From Candidatus Bilamarchaeum dharawalense (lineage in GTDB: Archaea; Micrarchaeota; Micrarchaeia; Anstonellales; Bilamarchaeaceae): 64,000 nt of DNA. Positions 26,183 through 34,534 of the stretch are shown here, piece by piece (the stretch's first letter is position 1; every line of letters begins with the position of its first letter). The notes under the pieces are model-generated. The model was not told the DNA's origin. It did no database searches and was given only the letters and a program-made list of their open reading frames with translations. The position numbers and the translations under genes are program-made. The DNA lies in assembly GCA_902386555.1 (NCBI GenBank), contig CABMJJ010000009.1:275680-339679 (forward strand). Reading direction: 5' to 3'.

Positions 26183-27148
26183 ATGAAGGAATTGGATCTG
26201 CTTGACAGGCGTATAATGTATGAGTTAGACACCAATGCCAGGACACCGGCTTCAGAAATAGCAAAAAAATTAAAAAAAAGCAAGGAAACGATTAATTTTC
26301 GAATAAATCGACTGATTGATGGTAGATACATCCGCTACTTTTATACTGTTTACAATACCTCCAAGCTAGGCTGGTACCACCATAAGGTATATGTGAAATT
26401 CAAGAATATAACCCCGGAGAAAGAAAAGGAACTGTTCGAATATTTACTGGCCCAGCCCTTTCTCTCCTATCTGGCCAGCGTAGAAGGATACTACGACTGT
26501 ATTTTTCTAGTTATGGCCAGAGACTCCCAGGACATGGTTAATTTCCTCCATCCATTTGTTTCAAAATTCGGGGATTATATTCAACAGAAGGACTTGGTAA
26601 TTTTTTTAACAACCCATCGCCTGAACAACCGGTTCCTCTACCCTGGGGAACGGGCAGATTACTGCTATCAAGTTCCTTTGGGACATTATAAACTAGACGA
26701 AACAGACCAAAAGATTTTAGCCATACTTTCAGACAACGCTAGGTTTCCGCTAACACAAATTGCAAAAAAACTAAAACTTGATCCGAAAACGGTCAAATAC
26801 CGAATGAAAAAATTAGAAAAAGACAACATAATACTGGGATATGTCTCAGCTCCAGATTTCAACAAGCTTGGATTGCAGTTTGTACAGATTAACATGACAT
26901 TTAAGGACCCGACCATAACTCAATCAGTAATAGAATATTTCAATTCCACCAATGGCTGTTTGTTTGCAATTGAACTCCTTGGGAAATATGATTTGCTTGT
27001 CGAGCTCCATGTGAAGAACAATGATGAACTCAGATCGATAGTAGATGGATTTCGCAAGAAATTTGTTACGCAGGTTAACGATTATGATGTCCACACCATA
27101 AACAAGGAGTATACCATGGTCTGGGGACCGTTCTCAGAGAAAAGATGA
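26183..27148 (+). CDS. Double Lrp/AsnC-type transcriptional regulator
   Basis: 321 aa made of two Lrp-like units. The first HTH is LDLLDRRIMYELDTNARTPASEIAKKLKKS (~4-33), followed by an alpha/beta RAM-like region. The second HTH, LDETDQKILAILSDNARFPLTQIAKKLKL, begins near residue 172 and is also followed by a RAM-like region. Tandem Lrp proteins are known in archaea but less common than the ~150-aa form. TATA-like TTTATAAATATTT lies ~26 nt before the ATG. It is divergent from the deoxyribosyltransferase operon and may control it. Confidence 0.85.
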   Translation: MKELDLLDRRIMYELDTNARTPASEIAKKLKKSKETINFRINRLIDGRYIRYFYTVYNTSKLGWYHHKVYVKFKNITPEKEKELFEYLLAQPFLSYLASVEGYYDCIFLVMARDSQDMVNFLHPFVSKFGDYIQQKDLVIFLTTHRLNNRFLYPGERADYCYQVPLGHYKLDETDQKILAILSDNARFPLTQIAKKLKLDPKTVKYRMKKLEKDNIILGYVSAPDFNKLGLQFVQINMTFKDPTITQSVIEYFNSTNGCLFAIELLGKYDLLVELHVKNNDELRSIVDGFRKKFVTQVNDYDVHTINKEYTMVWGPFSEKR

Positions 27149-27478
27149 CTATCTTTTAGCAGTAACTTTCTCAACAGCCAGATCCTCTGCCAATTCATGG
27201 ATTAGTTTGTTATCCAGAACGATTAATTCCTGAACTATTGGGTTGGTAATATTTAATTTGAATAATTTTGCACGACCAAGTTGTCGCGTTGGTTTGACAA
27301 TGCCGATTTTTACAAGATCTGGAAAGAAAGTGTGGATGGTACTCCATGCCACGCCAGAATTCTCAGCAATCTCGGTAAGTGGATAATCAAATTCCCTATA
27401 GGTTATGAAAAAATCTATGACTCTCACAAGAGGGTAGTCGCCAAATAATTTTACAAATGAGGATTTTTCTTCTTGCAT
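27149..27478 (-). CDS. Small winged-helix transcriptional regulator
   Basis: The ORF track extends to 27622, but the ATG at 27478 (MQEEKSSFVKLFGDYPL) has a TATA-like TTTAAAAAC ~28 nt upstream, whereas the longer form would run into the divergent 27550 gene. The 109-aa product has YPLTEIAENSGVAWSTIHTFFPDLVKIGIV, a clear winged HTH with recognition helix, and a C-terminal helix. Its gene is convergent with the Lrp regulator without a gap. Confidence 0.75.
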   Translation of the reverse strand: MQEEKSSFVKLFGDYPLVRVIDFFITYREFDYPLTEIAENSGVAWSTIHTFFPDLVKIGIVKPTRQLGRAKLFKLNITNPIVQELIVLDNKLIHELAEDLAVEKVTAKR

Positions 27479-27549
27479 AAATTTATTGTGGGTAGTAATG
27501 TTTTTAAATTTGAGCTTGTAATTTAAATTTGCGAACATTGGGGGATTGA

Positions 27550-27822
27550 ATGAACGACGTAAGGACAGCAGTACTGAGAAAACTTGCCAAACATGGATAT
27601 TGGGGTAATCGACATACGGCATTCGAGAATCTCCATAAAGGATTTCCTAGTCATTTTGGCAACGAGGTCAAAAAAACTGCAACGAAGCTTATTAAGGAAA
27701 ATTTTTTAATACCAAAACCAACTTCCTATGGGTTACATGTTTCGTTAAATCCAAGAATGAAGGAGATTATAGAAAAAATAATAGGTACTGCCGAGGGGCA
27801 GAATTCTGAAACTAAGAAATAA
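27550..27822 (+). CDS. Conserved small archaeal protein, HTH-like
   Basis: 90 aa. The pattern AVLRKLAKHGYWGNRHTAFENLHKG, then GNEVKKTATKLIKENFLIPKPTSYGLHVSLNP, is one I recognise from short uncharacterised archaeal proteins that look like a winged helix (helices, then a beta wing ending in VSLNP). It is divergent from the 27149 regulator, with the shared intergenic region only 71 bp. The C-terminal ~15 residues are polar. Function unknown. Confidence 0.7.
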   Translation: MNDVRTAVLRKLAKHGYWGNRHTAFENLHKGFPSHFGNEVKKTATKLIKENFLIPKPTSYGLHVSLNPRMKEIIEKIIGTAEGQNSETKK

Positions 27823-27875
27823 AAATACAACCAGCTAAGATAGGTTTACAAAAAATAAGGTAGTGAGTGATAGGT

Positions 27876-28277
27876 ATGGTCAAATACGCATTCAACGAAT
27901 TCGCCATAGAATGGCTTAAAGAACACAAATTTACAGAAGAAGAGATAGATGATATTCAAAGCATCATGAATAAGTTAGAGGTACAGAAAAACAATGATGA
28001 AACCATTCAAAGACTCCTAAAGAATGCGATTCCTAAAGTTGATGCCATAGTTACACTCCTGGCTTCCATTACTGATGTAAATGGCAAACCAATATGTTTT
28101 GAAGATAATGGACTAATTGACATACCAGATGAGGCCAGAGAATATTTTGAGCATGATCTTGAATTTGAAGAGCTGGATATTTTTGTAGATAAGATCAAAA
28201 AAGTCAAGTTTGCAAGACGATTTTCCTACCCAAAAAGGAGAAGCGAGAAAAAAGGGGATAGACACTCAACTGTCTAA
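27876..28277 (+). CDS. Hypothetical acidic/helical protein
   Basis: 133 aa. I choose ATG 27876 over the GTG at 27867 because GTGATAGGT forms a ribosome site just before it. The first half is helical (FAIEWLKEHKFTEEEIDDIQSIMNKLE), the second half acidic (EHDLEFEELDIF) with a basic tail (RRFSYPKRRSEKKGDR). There is no recognisable domain. It lies 53 bp after the 27550 gene in the same direction. Confidence 0.65.
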   Translation: MVKYAFNEFAIEWLKEHKFTEEEIDDIQSIMNKLEVQKNNDETIQRLLKNAIPKVDAIVTLLASITDVNGKPICFEDNGLIDIPDEAREYFEHDLEFEELDIFVDKIKKVKFARRFSYPKRRSEKKGDRHSTV

Positions 28278-28553
28278 TCATCGGATGACTGAAAATTCTT
28301 TGGAGTTATTTTTTGGTTCAACCCAAGCAAATTCCAATTCTTTTACATGTGCATTTTCTGGACCATGATAGCACCATTCAAGCAATTTTTCAAGACTCGA
28401 CCTGCTTCCTTCGGCCAAAATTTCCACAGAACCATCTTTTTTGTTTGTTACCCAACCAACCAGATTGAGCTTGGATGCCATAGCCTGAGTATTTGCACGG
28501 AAGAAAACACCCTGAACAGCACCAAAAACTTGAATATGGATCGCAAAGACCAT
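28278..28553 (-). CDS. acyP: Acylphosphatase
   Basis: Hydrolyses acyl phosphates. The ORF track runs to 28619, but the family start corresponds to ATG 28553 (MVFAIHIQVFGAVQGVFFR), with a TATA-like TATTTATTA ~27 nt upstream. The catalytic Arg is in GVFFRANTQ and the catalytic Asn is in GWVTNKKDGSVE. LLEWCYHGPENAHVKELEF completes the fold. 91 aa is the standard size. The hydrophobic residues in the longer ORF are translated promoter sequence, not a signal peptide. Confidence 0.9.
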   Translation of the reverse strand: MVFAIHIQVFGAVQGVFFRANTQAMASKLNLVGWVTNKKDGSVEILAEGSRSSLEKLLEWCYHGPENAHVKELEFAWVEPKNNSKEFSVIR

Positions 28554-28625
28554 GGTTGAGATAAGGACGAAAAGTAATAAATAGCAAATAACCATACCTT
28601 TAAAACCATTTCCTGACACAATAAC

Positions 28626-29792
28626 ATGTTAATGACCGCTCCGAATCAACTTCAGTTTAGACCAGAAAATGCCAGTTCTAAGGTACTCGGCAGGCTGATG
28701 GCTTGGAAAAATGGGTGGAAAACGTATCAACCATTGACAAGTGCCACCAGAGCTGTTGCCATACCTGAAAAAGAGGTTCAAAGACCAAAACTTACTGATC
28801 CTAAAGAACAAGGCAAATGGAATTTGAAATTAATACAAGCGACAACAACCAAAGAAGCAGAAGACGCTTTGACACATGGTGCGAATATTAACTGCTATGT
28901 AAAAAATGATTCTTTAGGTATAGACAGTGCTTCAGTTCTTATATTTGCAGTGATTGAAAAGAGATCAGAATTATTTGATTTCTATTTGACAGAGCCAGGA
29001 GTGGATATAGACAGAAAGGATAGTAACGGATTCAGTGCTGTCATGCGAGCAGAAGTCTTAGGACAAATTGAAATGGTAGCTAAGCTCAGGGCGAGGGGAG
29101 CTGGATATACTGAAGAAGACAAAAAAACAGTTTATGAATTGAAACTGATTAGAGCTAAAACAGTTGAAGAAGCAAGAGATGCCTTAGCGCATGGTGCGGA
29201 TATTAACTGTTATGTTCAGAAGGGGCAGGTACGAAGTGCTTCAGTTTTATTATTATCAGTAACTGAAAATAAATCAGAATTGTTCGATTTCTATGTGGAA
29301 CAGCCAGGAATTGACATTAATAGAAAAGACAATTATGGATTTTCAGCTATAATGAGGGCAGACTTCTTAGGACAAATTGAAATGGTAGCTAAGCTCAGGG
29401 CAAAGGGTGCTGTTTACACTAAAGAAGATGAGAAAAAAGTCTGGGAGCTGAGACTGATTAGAGCTAAAACAGTTGAAGAAGCACGAGATGCCTTAGCGCA
29501 TGGTGCTGATATTAACTGCGTTGCAGAGAATCCATCGATAAATGTACGAGATGGATCGGTGTTGATATTTGCGGTTTTAGATAATAACCAAGAACTATTT
29601 GACTTTTATGTGGAACAGCCAGGGATTAACCTCCAAAAAAGAGCAACAAATGGATGGAATGCATTGATGGATGCTGTCCACAGCAAACGCAAGAAAATGG
29701 AGAAAAAACTAAGAGAAAAAGGATGTACATTATCAGCTGATGAAGAAGACGCAGTACGGCAATTCAAAGCGTATACTCCGAAAAGACAGTGA
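28626..29792 (+). CDS. Ankyrin-repeat protein with recent internal duplication
   Basis: 388 aa (translation may begin at Met3, 28632). After a ~60-residue N-terminus come three ~103-residue units. Each holds about two to three ankyrin-like repeats (EARDALAHGADINC, DSNGFSAVMRAEVLGQIEMVAKLRARGA). Units 2 and 3 are nearly identical in DNA over long stretches at a 309-bp spacing, so one arose recently. The N-terminal GRLMAWKNGWKTYQP is shared with the next gene (GRMVALRNGWRAYEP), hinting at a common sorting or partner-binding tag. No signal peptide. Likely a protein-binding role; partner unknown. Confidence 0.8.
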   Translation: MLMTAPNQLQFRPENASSKVLGRLMAWKNGWKTYQPLTSATRAVAIPEKEVQRPKLTDPKEQGKWNLKLIQATTTKEAEDALTHGANINCYVKNDSLGIDSASVLIFAVIEKRSELFDFYLTEPGVDIDRKDSNGFSAVMRAEVLGQIEMVAKLRARGAGYTEEDKKTVYELKLIRAKTVEEARDALAHGADINCYVQKGQVRSASVLLLSVTENKSELFDFYVEQPGIDINRKDNYGFSAIMRADFLGQIEMVAKLRAKGAVYTKEDEKKVWELRLIRAKTVEEARDALAHGADINCVAENPSINVRDGSVLIFAVLDNNQELFDFYVEQPGINLQKRATNGWNALMDAVHSKRKKMEKKLREKGCTLSADEEDAVRQFKAYTPKRQ

Positions 29793-29797
29793 GATTC

Positions 29798-30490
29798 ATG
29801 ATTGTCGAACAACCACGTAAGGTAATGCCAGCAGATGCTCAGATAGGGAGGATGGTGGCTCTTAGGAATGGATGGAGAGCTTACGAACCTATCCAATTGG
29901 TATCAAGAGCACCTGTTCAGACCAAAACAGAGACCACAAGAGAAGAATATGCAAGATGGCTTGCTGAAGAATTAAAGGATATTGCATCGTTACATGGAGA
30001 TGTCTTAGGATCGGGTAGTGAAGCAGAAAATAGAACAAAACAACTGCTTCTTGATAAATTAAAAACAAGCATAGATAGAAAAGATGCGCAAGGGATGATC
30101 TCCGTATTACAAAAAATGTTACCCACACCAGTATTAGGTATGCGATTTGGCGGTGATTTTTCACAAACAAGATTTGGAGCAGCCAGATTTTGTCTTGCAA
30201 TAGAAACATTATACGAATTAGGAGAAAAACAACTAGCTAGAGAATTCCTGAATGCATTGGCATCTGAATATAATTTTACTAGGCAGATAGGAAATACCGT
30301 CTATGGATGTGGATTGGTACATAAAGTTCCGGTAGCAGTTACTGCAATGAAAATAGGGGAAAGTTATGTGGCAAGAAAATGGTTGCAGCACCTGCTTAAA
30401 AAAGCTCCTGAAAAAAATGATCACGAATGGGAAACTTTGGGCTATGCCATGGCTCTGGAATTGGGTAAAGAAGTCGGAATAAGAAAATAA
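29798..30490 (+). CDS. Hypothetical helical protein sharing an N-terminal motif with the ankyrin protein
   Basis: 230 aa. ATG 29798 is preferred over GTG 29789 because GTGAG lies just upstream; the reading frames overlap or abut at the ankyrin stop, so the two are cotranslated. Residues ~14-35 (IGRMVALRNGWRAYEP) match the ankyrin protein's N-terminal motif. The rest is mostly helical with TPR-like spacing (ARFCLAIETLYELGEKQLAREFL; AVTAMKIGESYVARKWLQHLL). No catalytic motif is visible. Confidence 0.65.
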   Translation: MIVEQPRKVMPADAQIGRMVALRNGWRAYEPIQLVSRAPVQTKTETTREEYARWLAEELKDIASLHGDVLGSGSEAENRTKQLLLDKLKTSIDRKDAQGMISVLQKMLPTPVLGMRFGGDFSQTRFGAARFCLAIETLYELGEKQLAREFLNALASEYNFTRQIGNTVYGCGLVHKVPVAVTAMKIGESYVARKWLQHLLKKAPEKNDHEWETLGYAMALELGKEVGIRK

Positions 30491-30522
30491 AATTTTATAA
30501 AAAATTAAAAAAAGAGATTGGA

Positions 30523-30587
30523 TCAGTCCATATCTTGAACGACGAATCGTTCAAGAGAGTATTGAAACGCTATGCGTTTCAATCCAT
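30523..30587. repeat. Twin-hairpin element inserted at the thermosome stop codon
   Basis: On the + strand, TCCAT at 30527-30531 and 30583-30587 flank two perfect hairpins: CTTGAACGA/TCGTTCAAG with loop CGAA (30534-30555) and ATTGAAACGC/GCGTTTCAAT with loop TAT (30561-30583). Removing one TCCAT plus the hairpins restores ...ATG GAC TGA in the thermosome frame, whose remnant (TCAG) is at 30523-30526. The insertion supplies GAT TGA instead, so the protein is unchanged. Confidence 0.7.
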
Positions 30588-32228
30588 TCCCATGTCACCC
30601 ATGCCGCCTGGACCACCTGGTGGCATTCCGCCTCTACCTCCTCTTGAACTGATTATATCATCAATTCTTAGGATTAGTCTTGCGGTTTCAGTTGCAGAGA
30701 CAATGGCTTGTTTTTTGACCTTTGCTGGCTCAAATACGCCAGCTGCTTTTAGATCAGCAACTTTGCCATTAAGAACGTCAACTCCAACGGTTTTACCCGT
30801 TGCTTCTTTGTGTTTTGTTCTAAGGGCAACGATGGTATCGATAACATCCATACCTGCATTTTCTGCCAAAGCTCTTGGAATGGATTCCAATGCTTCTGCA
30901 AATGCCTGAATGGCAAGCTGTTCTCTGCCGCCGATGTGGGTTGCGTAGTTCTGGATTTCTTTGCTGATTTCCATTTCCACACTGCCACCACCAACAACGT
31001 ATTTACCATCCTGCAATGCACTGGCAACTGCGCCACGGGCATCAACAACTGCTCTTTCGACTTCACTGACAACATGGTCAGTTCCGCCGCGAACAAATAC
31101 AGTAACGGATTTTGGATCTTTGCATTTTTCTACAAAAACCATTGCTTCGCCGGATATTTTTTTCTCTTCAACAAGACCAGCATGACCAAGGTCTGCTTCT
31201 TTAAGATCTTCAAGTGTTGAAGCAATAACAGCGCCAGTTGCACGAGCAAGTTTTTCCATATCGCTTTTTTTGACTCGTCTTATTGCAGTGATTCCTTTCT
31301 TTGCAAGGAAGTGCTGGACCAAATCATCGATGCCTTTTTGACAGAAGACAACATTTGTCTTGGCAGCTACGATTTTATCCACCATATCTCTCATCATTTT
31401 CTCTTCCTGGTGGAGGAATGCTTCCATCTTGTCCGGAGAGGTTATTTCGATTTTGGCATCGGTTTCTGTTTTTTCGATTTCAAGCGCTGCATCCAGAAGA
31501 AGGATTTTGGCATCCTTAACACTCTTTGGCATACCTGCATGAACTACTTCTTTGTCGACCAATACACCACGAATAAGTTCGGTATCAAGAACTTCTCCGC
31601 CTGCTTTCTTTTCGATTTTTATAAGATCAAGATCAACTGTTGTTTTACCGTTTTTTGTTTCAGCAACCTGCATGACTGCTTCAGACATTAGGACGGCTAT
31701 TTTCTTCTTTTCATCATCATTTCCAATACCTTTTGATCCCATGGAAACAAGCGCAATTTTAACTAAAATTTCCTTGTCAGTTGGTAAAACTGGTTCGGAT
31801 ATTTTTGCAAGTGCTTCTTCTGCTTTCTTGGCAGAAAGTTCATACCCCTTAATGATTACGGTTGGGTGTATGTTTTGATCTAAAAGTTCACCTGCCTTTC
31901 TGAGTAGATTACCAGCGATAACTACACTGGTGGTAGTACCATCACCAACTTCCTTGTCCTGGGTTTTGGCAACTTCAACCATCAGCTTTGCAGCTGGATG
32001 ATCAACATTCATTTCTTCAAGAACGGTTCTACCGTCGTTTGTTATTACAATATCGCCCAAATCAGAAACAAGCATCTTGTCCATACCTTTTGGACCAAGG
32101 GTAGTCTTGATTATGTTGGCTACTGCATAGCCGATTGCAATGTTAATTCTCATTGCATCTCTTCCAATAACTCTTTGAGCCCCTTCTGGGAGCACATAGG
32201 TTTGTTCGCCACTTACTTGTTTGCTCAT
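30579..32228 (-). CDS. thsA: Thermosome (group II chaperonin) subunit
   Basis: ATP-driven protein folding chamber of the archaeal cytosol. 549 aa with [22 protein letters not shown] (apical/equatorial nucleotide site), [13 protein letters not shown] and the Gly/Met-rich tail [10 protein letters not shown]...GMGDMGMD. Only one subunit gene is in the window. The ATG is preceded by GAGGTG, which is duplicated 52 bp further upstream around two hairpins. The stop codon is contributed by another palindromic insertion. Confidence 0.96.
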   Translation of the reverse strand: MSKQVSGEQTYVLPEGAQRVIGRDAMRINIAIGYAVANIIKTTLGPKGMDKMLVSDLGDIVITNDGRTVLEEMNVDHPAAKLMVEVAKTQDKEVGDGTTTSVVIAGNLLRKAGELLDQNIHPTVIIKGYELSAKKAEEALAKISEPVLPTDKEILVKIALVSMGSKGIGNDDEKKKIAVLMSEAVMQVAETKNGKTTVDLDLIKIEKKAGGEVLDTELIRGVLVDKEVVHAGMPKSVKDAKILLLDAALEIEKTETDAKIEITSPDKMEAFLHQEEKMMRDMVDKIVAAKTNVVFCQKGIDDLVQHFLAKKGITAIRRVKKSDMEKLARATGAVIASTLEDLKEADLGHAGLVEEKKISGEAMVFVEKCKDPKSVTVFVRGGTDHVVSEVERAVVDARGAVASALQDGKYVVGGGSVEMEISKEIQNYATHIGGREQLAIQAFAEALESIPRALAENAGMDVIDTIVALRTKHKEATGKTVGVDVLNGKVADLKAAGVFEPAKVKKQAIVSATETARLILRIDDIISSRGGRGGMPPGGPGGMGDMGMD

Positions 32229-32230
32229 AG

Positions 32231-32291
32231 TTACACCTCATTAAAATTCCCATTTTAATAAAGTAAAAATGCTACTGCATTTTTACACCTC
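32231..32291. repeat. Twin-hairpin element duplicating the thermosome ribosome-binding region
   Basis: TTACACCTC (GAGGTGTAA on the gene strand) occurs at 32231-32239 and 32283-32291. Between the copies are two perfect inverted repeats: ATTAAAAT/ATTTTAAT with loop TCCC (32240-32259) and GTAAAAATGC/GCATTTTTAC with loop TACT (32263-32286). The copy near the ATG serves as ribosome site. The result is a structured 5' leader for the thermosome mRNA. Confidence 0.7.
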
Positions 32292-32464
32292 TACACTGAG
32301 TATAGTTTTAGACTATCAAAATGAGTTGAGATGTGATATGTATCAAAAAAGTTTAAAAAACTAGCTAGTTTTGGATGTTGCACCAGTAGTGATGGGATTC
32401 GACTTAGGAATAAACAAAACCAAAGAACTAAAACCTTTTGAGTTAGAGTATACTTGTATCGGGG

Positions 32465-32481
32465 TGTGGGGTGTCCCCACA
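32465..32481 (+). repeat. Hairpin in the SRP54 5' leader, copy of a dispersed palindrome
   Basis: TGTGGGG-TGT-CCCCACA is a perfect 7-bp stem hairpin, 11 nt before the SRP54 ATG. The identical 17-mer occurs at 34681-34697 inside the RNase P RNA element. Its flank GTGAACAAAAATG is shared with 47689-47701. It would form in the mRNA leader unless transcription starts within it. Confidence 0.6.
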
Positions 32482-32492
32482 AGTGAACAAAA

Positions 32493-33812
32493 ATGGATTT
32501 GGGTAAAAAACTTAGAGAAGCGCTAGCCAAGCTTACTAATCGTCCCTATGTTGACGAAGATGATGTAAGAGCGCTTATCAAGGATTTGCAAAGAGTTTTG
32601 ATCTCCTCTGATGTCAACGTAAAGCTAGTTTTTGGATTATCGAAAAAAATTGAAGAAAGAGCACTCAAATCCAAGAAGATGGAGGCCCTGACACTCAAGG
32701 AACATGTTACCAAGATAGTATATGAAGAATTGGTTTCGTTGATGGGCCAGAGTTATACTCCACGGTTGGATAAACACAAAATTTTGATGTGTGGCCTTTA
32801 TGGGAGTGGAAAAACCACTTCGTGCGCAAAACTGGCTCATTTTTACAAAACCAGAGGATTGAGTGTTGGACTTATTGCAGCTGATACGGATAGACCCGCA
32901 GCTCAAGAACAATTGGAACAACTGTCCAAGCAGGTAGGTGCAGCCTATTACACTACCAAAGGAGAGAAGGTACCATCAAAAATTGTATTAGAAGCTCTGA
33001 AAAAAGCCAAAGAAGACGTGATAATAGTTGATTCTGCGGGTAGAAGTGGATTGGACGGAGCATTGGTTGAAGAATTACGAAATATTGCAGATGTTCTTAA
33101 GCCAGAAGAATGTTATTTGGTTATTAGTGCAGATATTGGTCAGGTTGCAGGAAAACAGGCAACAGAATTCAATGCAACAGTTCCACTTTCAGGGGTTTTT
33201 GTAACTAAAATGGATGGTTCTGGAAAGGGGGGCGGTGCACTCAGTTCGGTTGCCGCATCCAATGCAAAAATTTCTTTTGTAGGCATTGGAGAAAAACCAG
33301 GAGATATTGAAGTTTATAATTCTGAGAAATTCGTAGGTAGATTATTGGGTGTTCCAGATATTGGGGCATTGATGGAAAAGATCAAAGAAATTTCAGAGGA
33401 AACCGACCTTAAAAAAATCGAAAGTGAAGAACTCACCATAGAATCTTTTTATGAACAGTTAAAGGCAGCCAAAAAATTAGGGCCGTTGAGCAGTGTTTTT
33501 TCCATGATCGGAGCTGTTGATGTGCCAAAGGAAATGGTCCAGCAAAGTGAAGGTAAATTGAAAAAATTTGAATCCATGATAAACTCCATGACAAAAGAGG
33601 AGAAAAAGGATGCTGCTTTGTTGAAAAATAATGCTGCCAGAATAGCAAGAATTGCAAGGGGAAGCGGCTCCAGTGAAAAAGAAGTTCGCGAATTTTTATC
33701 TCAGTTTGAGAAGATGGAAAAAATGATGAACATGTTCAAGAAAAACCGCGGATTCCGTAAAAAAATGGAAAAAATGATGTCGGGAAAGCAGGGCTTTCCC
33801 GGAATGAAGTGA
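32493..33812 (+). CDS. srp54: Signal recognition particle 54 kDa protein, tail truncated by a hairpin insertion
   Basis: GTPase that binds SRP RNA and signal sequences. The NG domain has GLYGSGKTTSCAKLA (G1, ~106), DTDRPAAQEQL, DSAGRSG and TKMDGSGKGGGALS. The M domain starts near GPLSSVFSMIG and ends in Met/Lys-rich helices with the SGxSxxxV-like RGSGSSEKEV. The last codons are GGA ATG AAG TGA, and this TGA belongs to an inserted palindrome. Beyond it, the original continuation GGIPGMGDMKMG is still readable. The lost residues are a flexible Gly/Met tail, so function is probably kept. Confidence 0.95.
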   Translation: MDLGKKLREALAKLTNRPYVDEDDVRALIKDLQRVLISSDVNVKLVFGLSKKIEERALKSKKMEALTLKEHVTKIVYEELVSLMGQSYTPRLDKHKILMCGLYGSGKTTSCAKLAHFYKTRGLSVGLIAADTDRPAAQEQLEQLSKQVGAAYYTTKGEKVPSKIVLEALKKAKEDVIIVDSAGRSGLDGALVEELRNIADVLKPEECYLVISADIGQVAGKQATEFNATVPLSGVFVTKMDGSGKGGGALSSVAASNAKISFVGIGEKPGDIEVYNSEKFVGRLLGVPDIGALMEKIKEISEETDLKKIESEELTIESFYEQLKAAKKLGPLSSVFSMIGAVDVPKEMVQQSEGKLKKFESMINSMTKEEKKDAALLKNNAARIARIARGSGSSEKEVREFLSQFEKMEKMMNMFKKNRGFRKKMEKMMSGKQGFPGMK

Positions 33813-33876
33813 ACGTTGCGACGTTCACAACATGAAGGGCGGGATCCCAGGAATGGGAGATATGAAAATGGGATAA
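33804..33876 (+). repeat. 28-bp hairpin insertion with target duplication, plus displaced SRP54 tail codons
   Basis: ATGAAG at 33804-33809 and 33832-33837 flank GTGAACGT/ACGTTCAC with loop TGCG. Deleting 28 bp joins GGA ATG AAG to GGC GGG ATC CCA and restores reading through to TAA at 33874-33876. The core GAACGTTGCGACGTTC is also present in the tRNA-Gly element (47711-47726). A second perfect hairpin, CGGGAAAGC/GCTTTCCCG, lies inside the coding end at 33781-33801. Confidence 0.78.
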
Positions 33877-33932
33877 TTATTGTGCAAAGCCAATCAGAAA
33901 CAATTATAAACACTTTTTAACACAATAACTCC

Positions 33933-34511
33933 ATGAAGCTTTTTGGCCCTAGAGATAAATCTTTTGTACAGGTGGTAGAGGATAGGCAGTCCATACGAAG
34001 ATTCACACAAAAGAACGTCGAACCAGAGAAACTAAGAAAAATATTGGAAATAACAAATAAGGCACCATCTGCAGGTGATCTCCAGGCTTATGATATTGTG
34101 GTTGTAAGAGACCCAGATGTAAAAAAAGCGCTGATGCTGGCCTCTTTAGGGCAGCGATTTATTGAAACTGCACCAGTTGATCTGGTCTTTCTAGCAAATG
34201 AATTCAGATCCGGATATAAATATGGAGAGAGAGGAAGAAAGTTATATTGCGTACAGGATGCAACTATTGCAACAACCTACGCTCATTTGGCAGCTGATGC
34301 CTTGGGCTTGGGAAGCGTGTGGGTTGGTGCATTCAATCCAACGGAAATTGCAAGAATTGTTAGTGCAAGTGAATTCCAAATTCCAATTGCCATACTTTCC
34401 ATCGGCTATATCGCCGAGAAACCAAGAAGAACACCAAGAAGAGAGCTAGACGATCTTGTATGTGTGGTTGACCAGGTTGGTGGACCAACTAGACATTTTG
34501 GAAAGGAATAA
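33933..34511 (+). CDS. Nitroreductase-family FMN protein
   Basis: 192 aa. EDRQSIRRFTQKNVEPEKLRKIL near the N-terminus is the family FMN-phosphate site (R..R.F). APSAGDLQAYDIVVV and ALGLGSVWVGAF with SIGYIAEKP at the end complete the nitroreductase/NADH-oxidase fold. A TATA-like AATTATAAACAC lies ~26 nt before the ATG, so the transcript is leaderless. Substrate unknown; such proteins reduce nitro compounds, flavins or quinones or act in cofactor metabolism. Confidence 0.88.
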   Translation: MKLFGPRDKSFVQVVEDRQSIRRFTQKNVEPEKLRKILEITNKAPSAGDLQAYDIVVVRDPDVKKALMLASLGQRFIETAPVDLVFLANEFRSGYKYGERGRKLYCVQDATIATTYAHLAADALGLGSVWVGAFNPTEIARIVSASEFQIPIAILSIGYIAEKPRRTPRRELDDLVCVVDQVGGPTRHFGKE

Positions 34512-34534
34512 ATAATCAGGTTAACCATAATATT

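Noticed and set aside
28554-28619. N-terminal hydrophobic signal peptide on acylphosphatase
   Set aside because: Those codons cover the TATA box and leader; the family start is Met at 28553.
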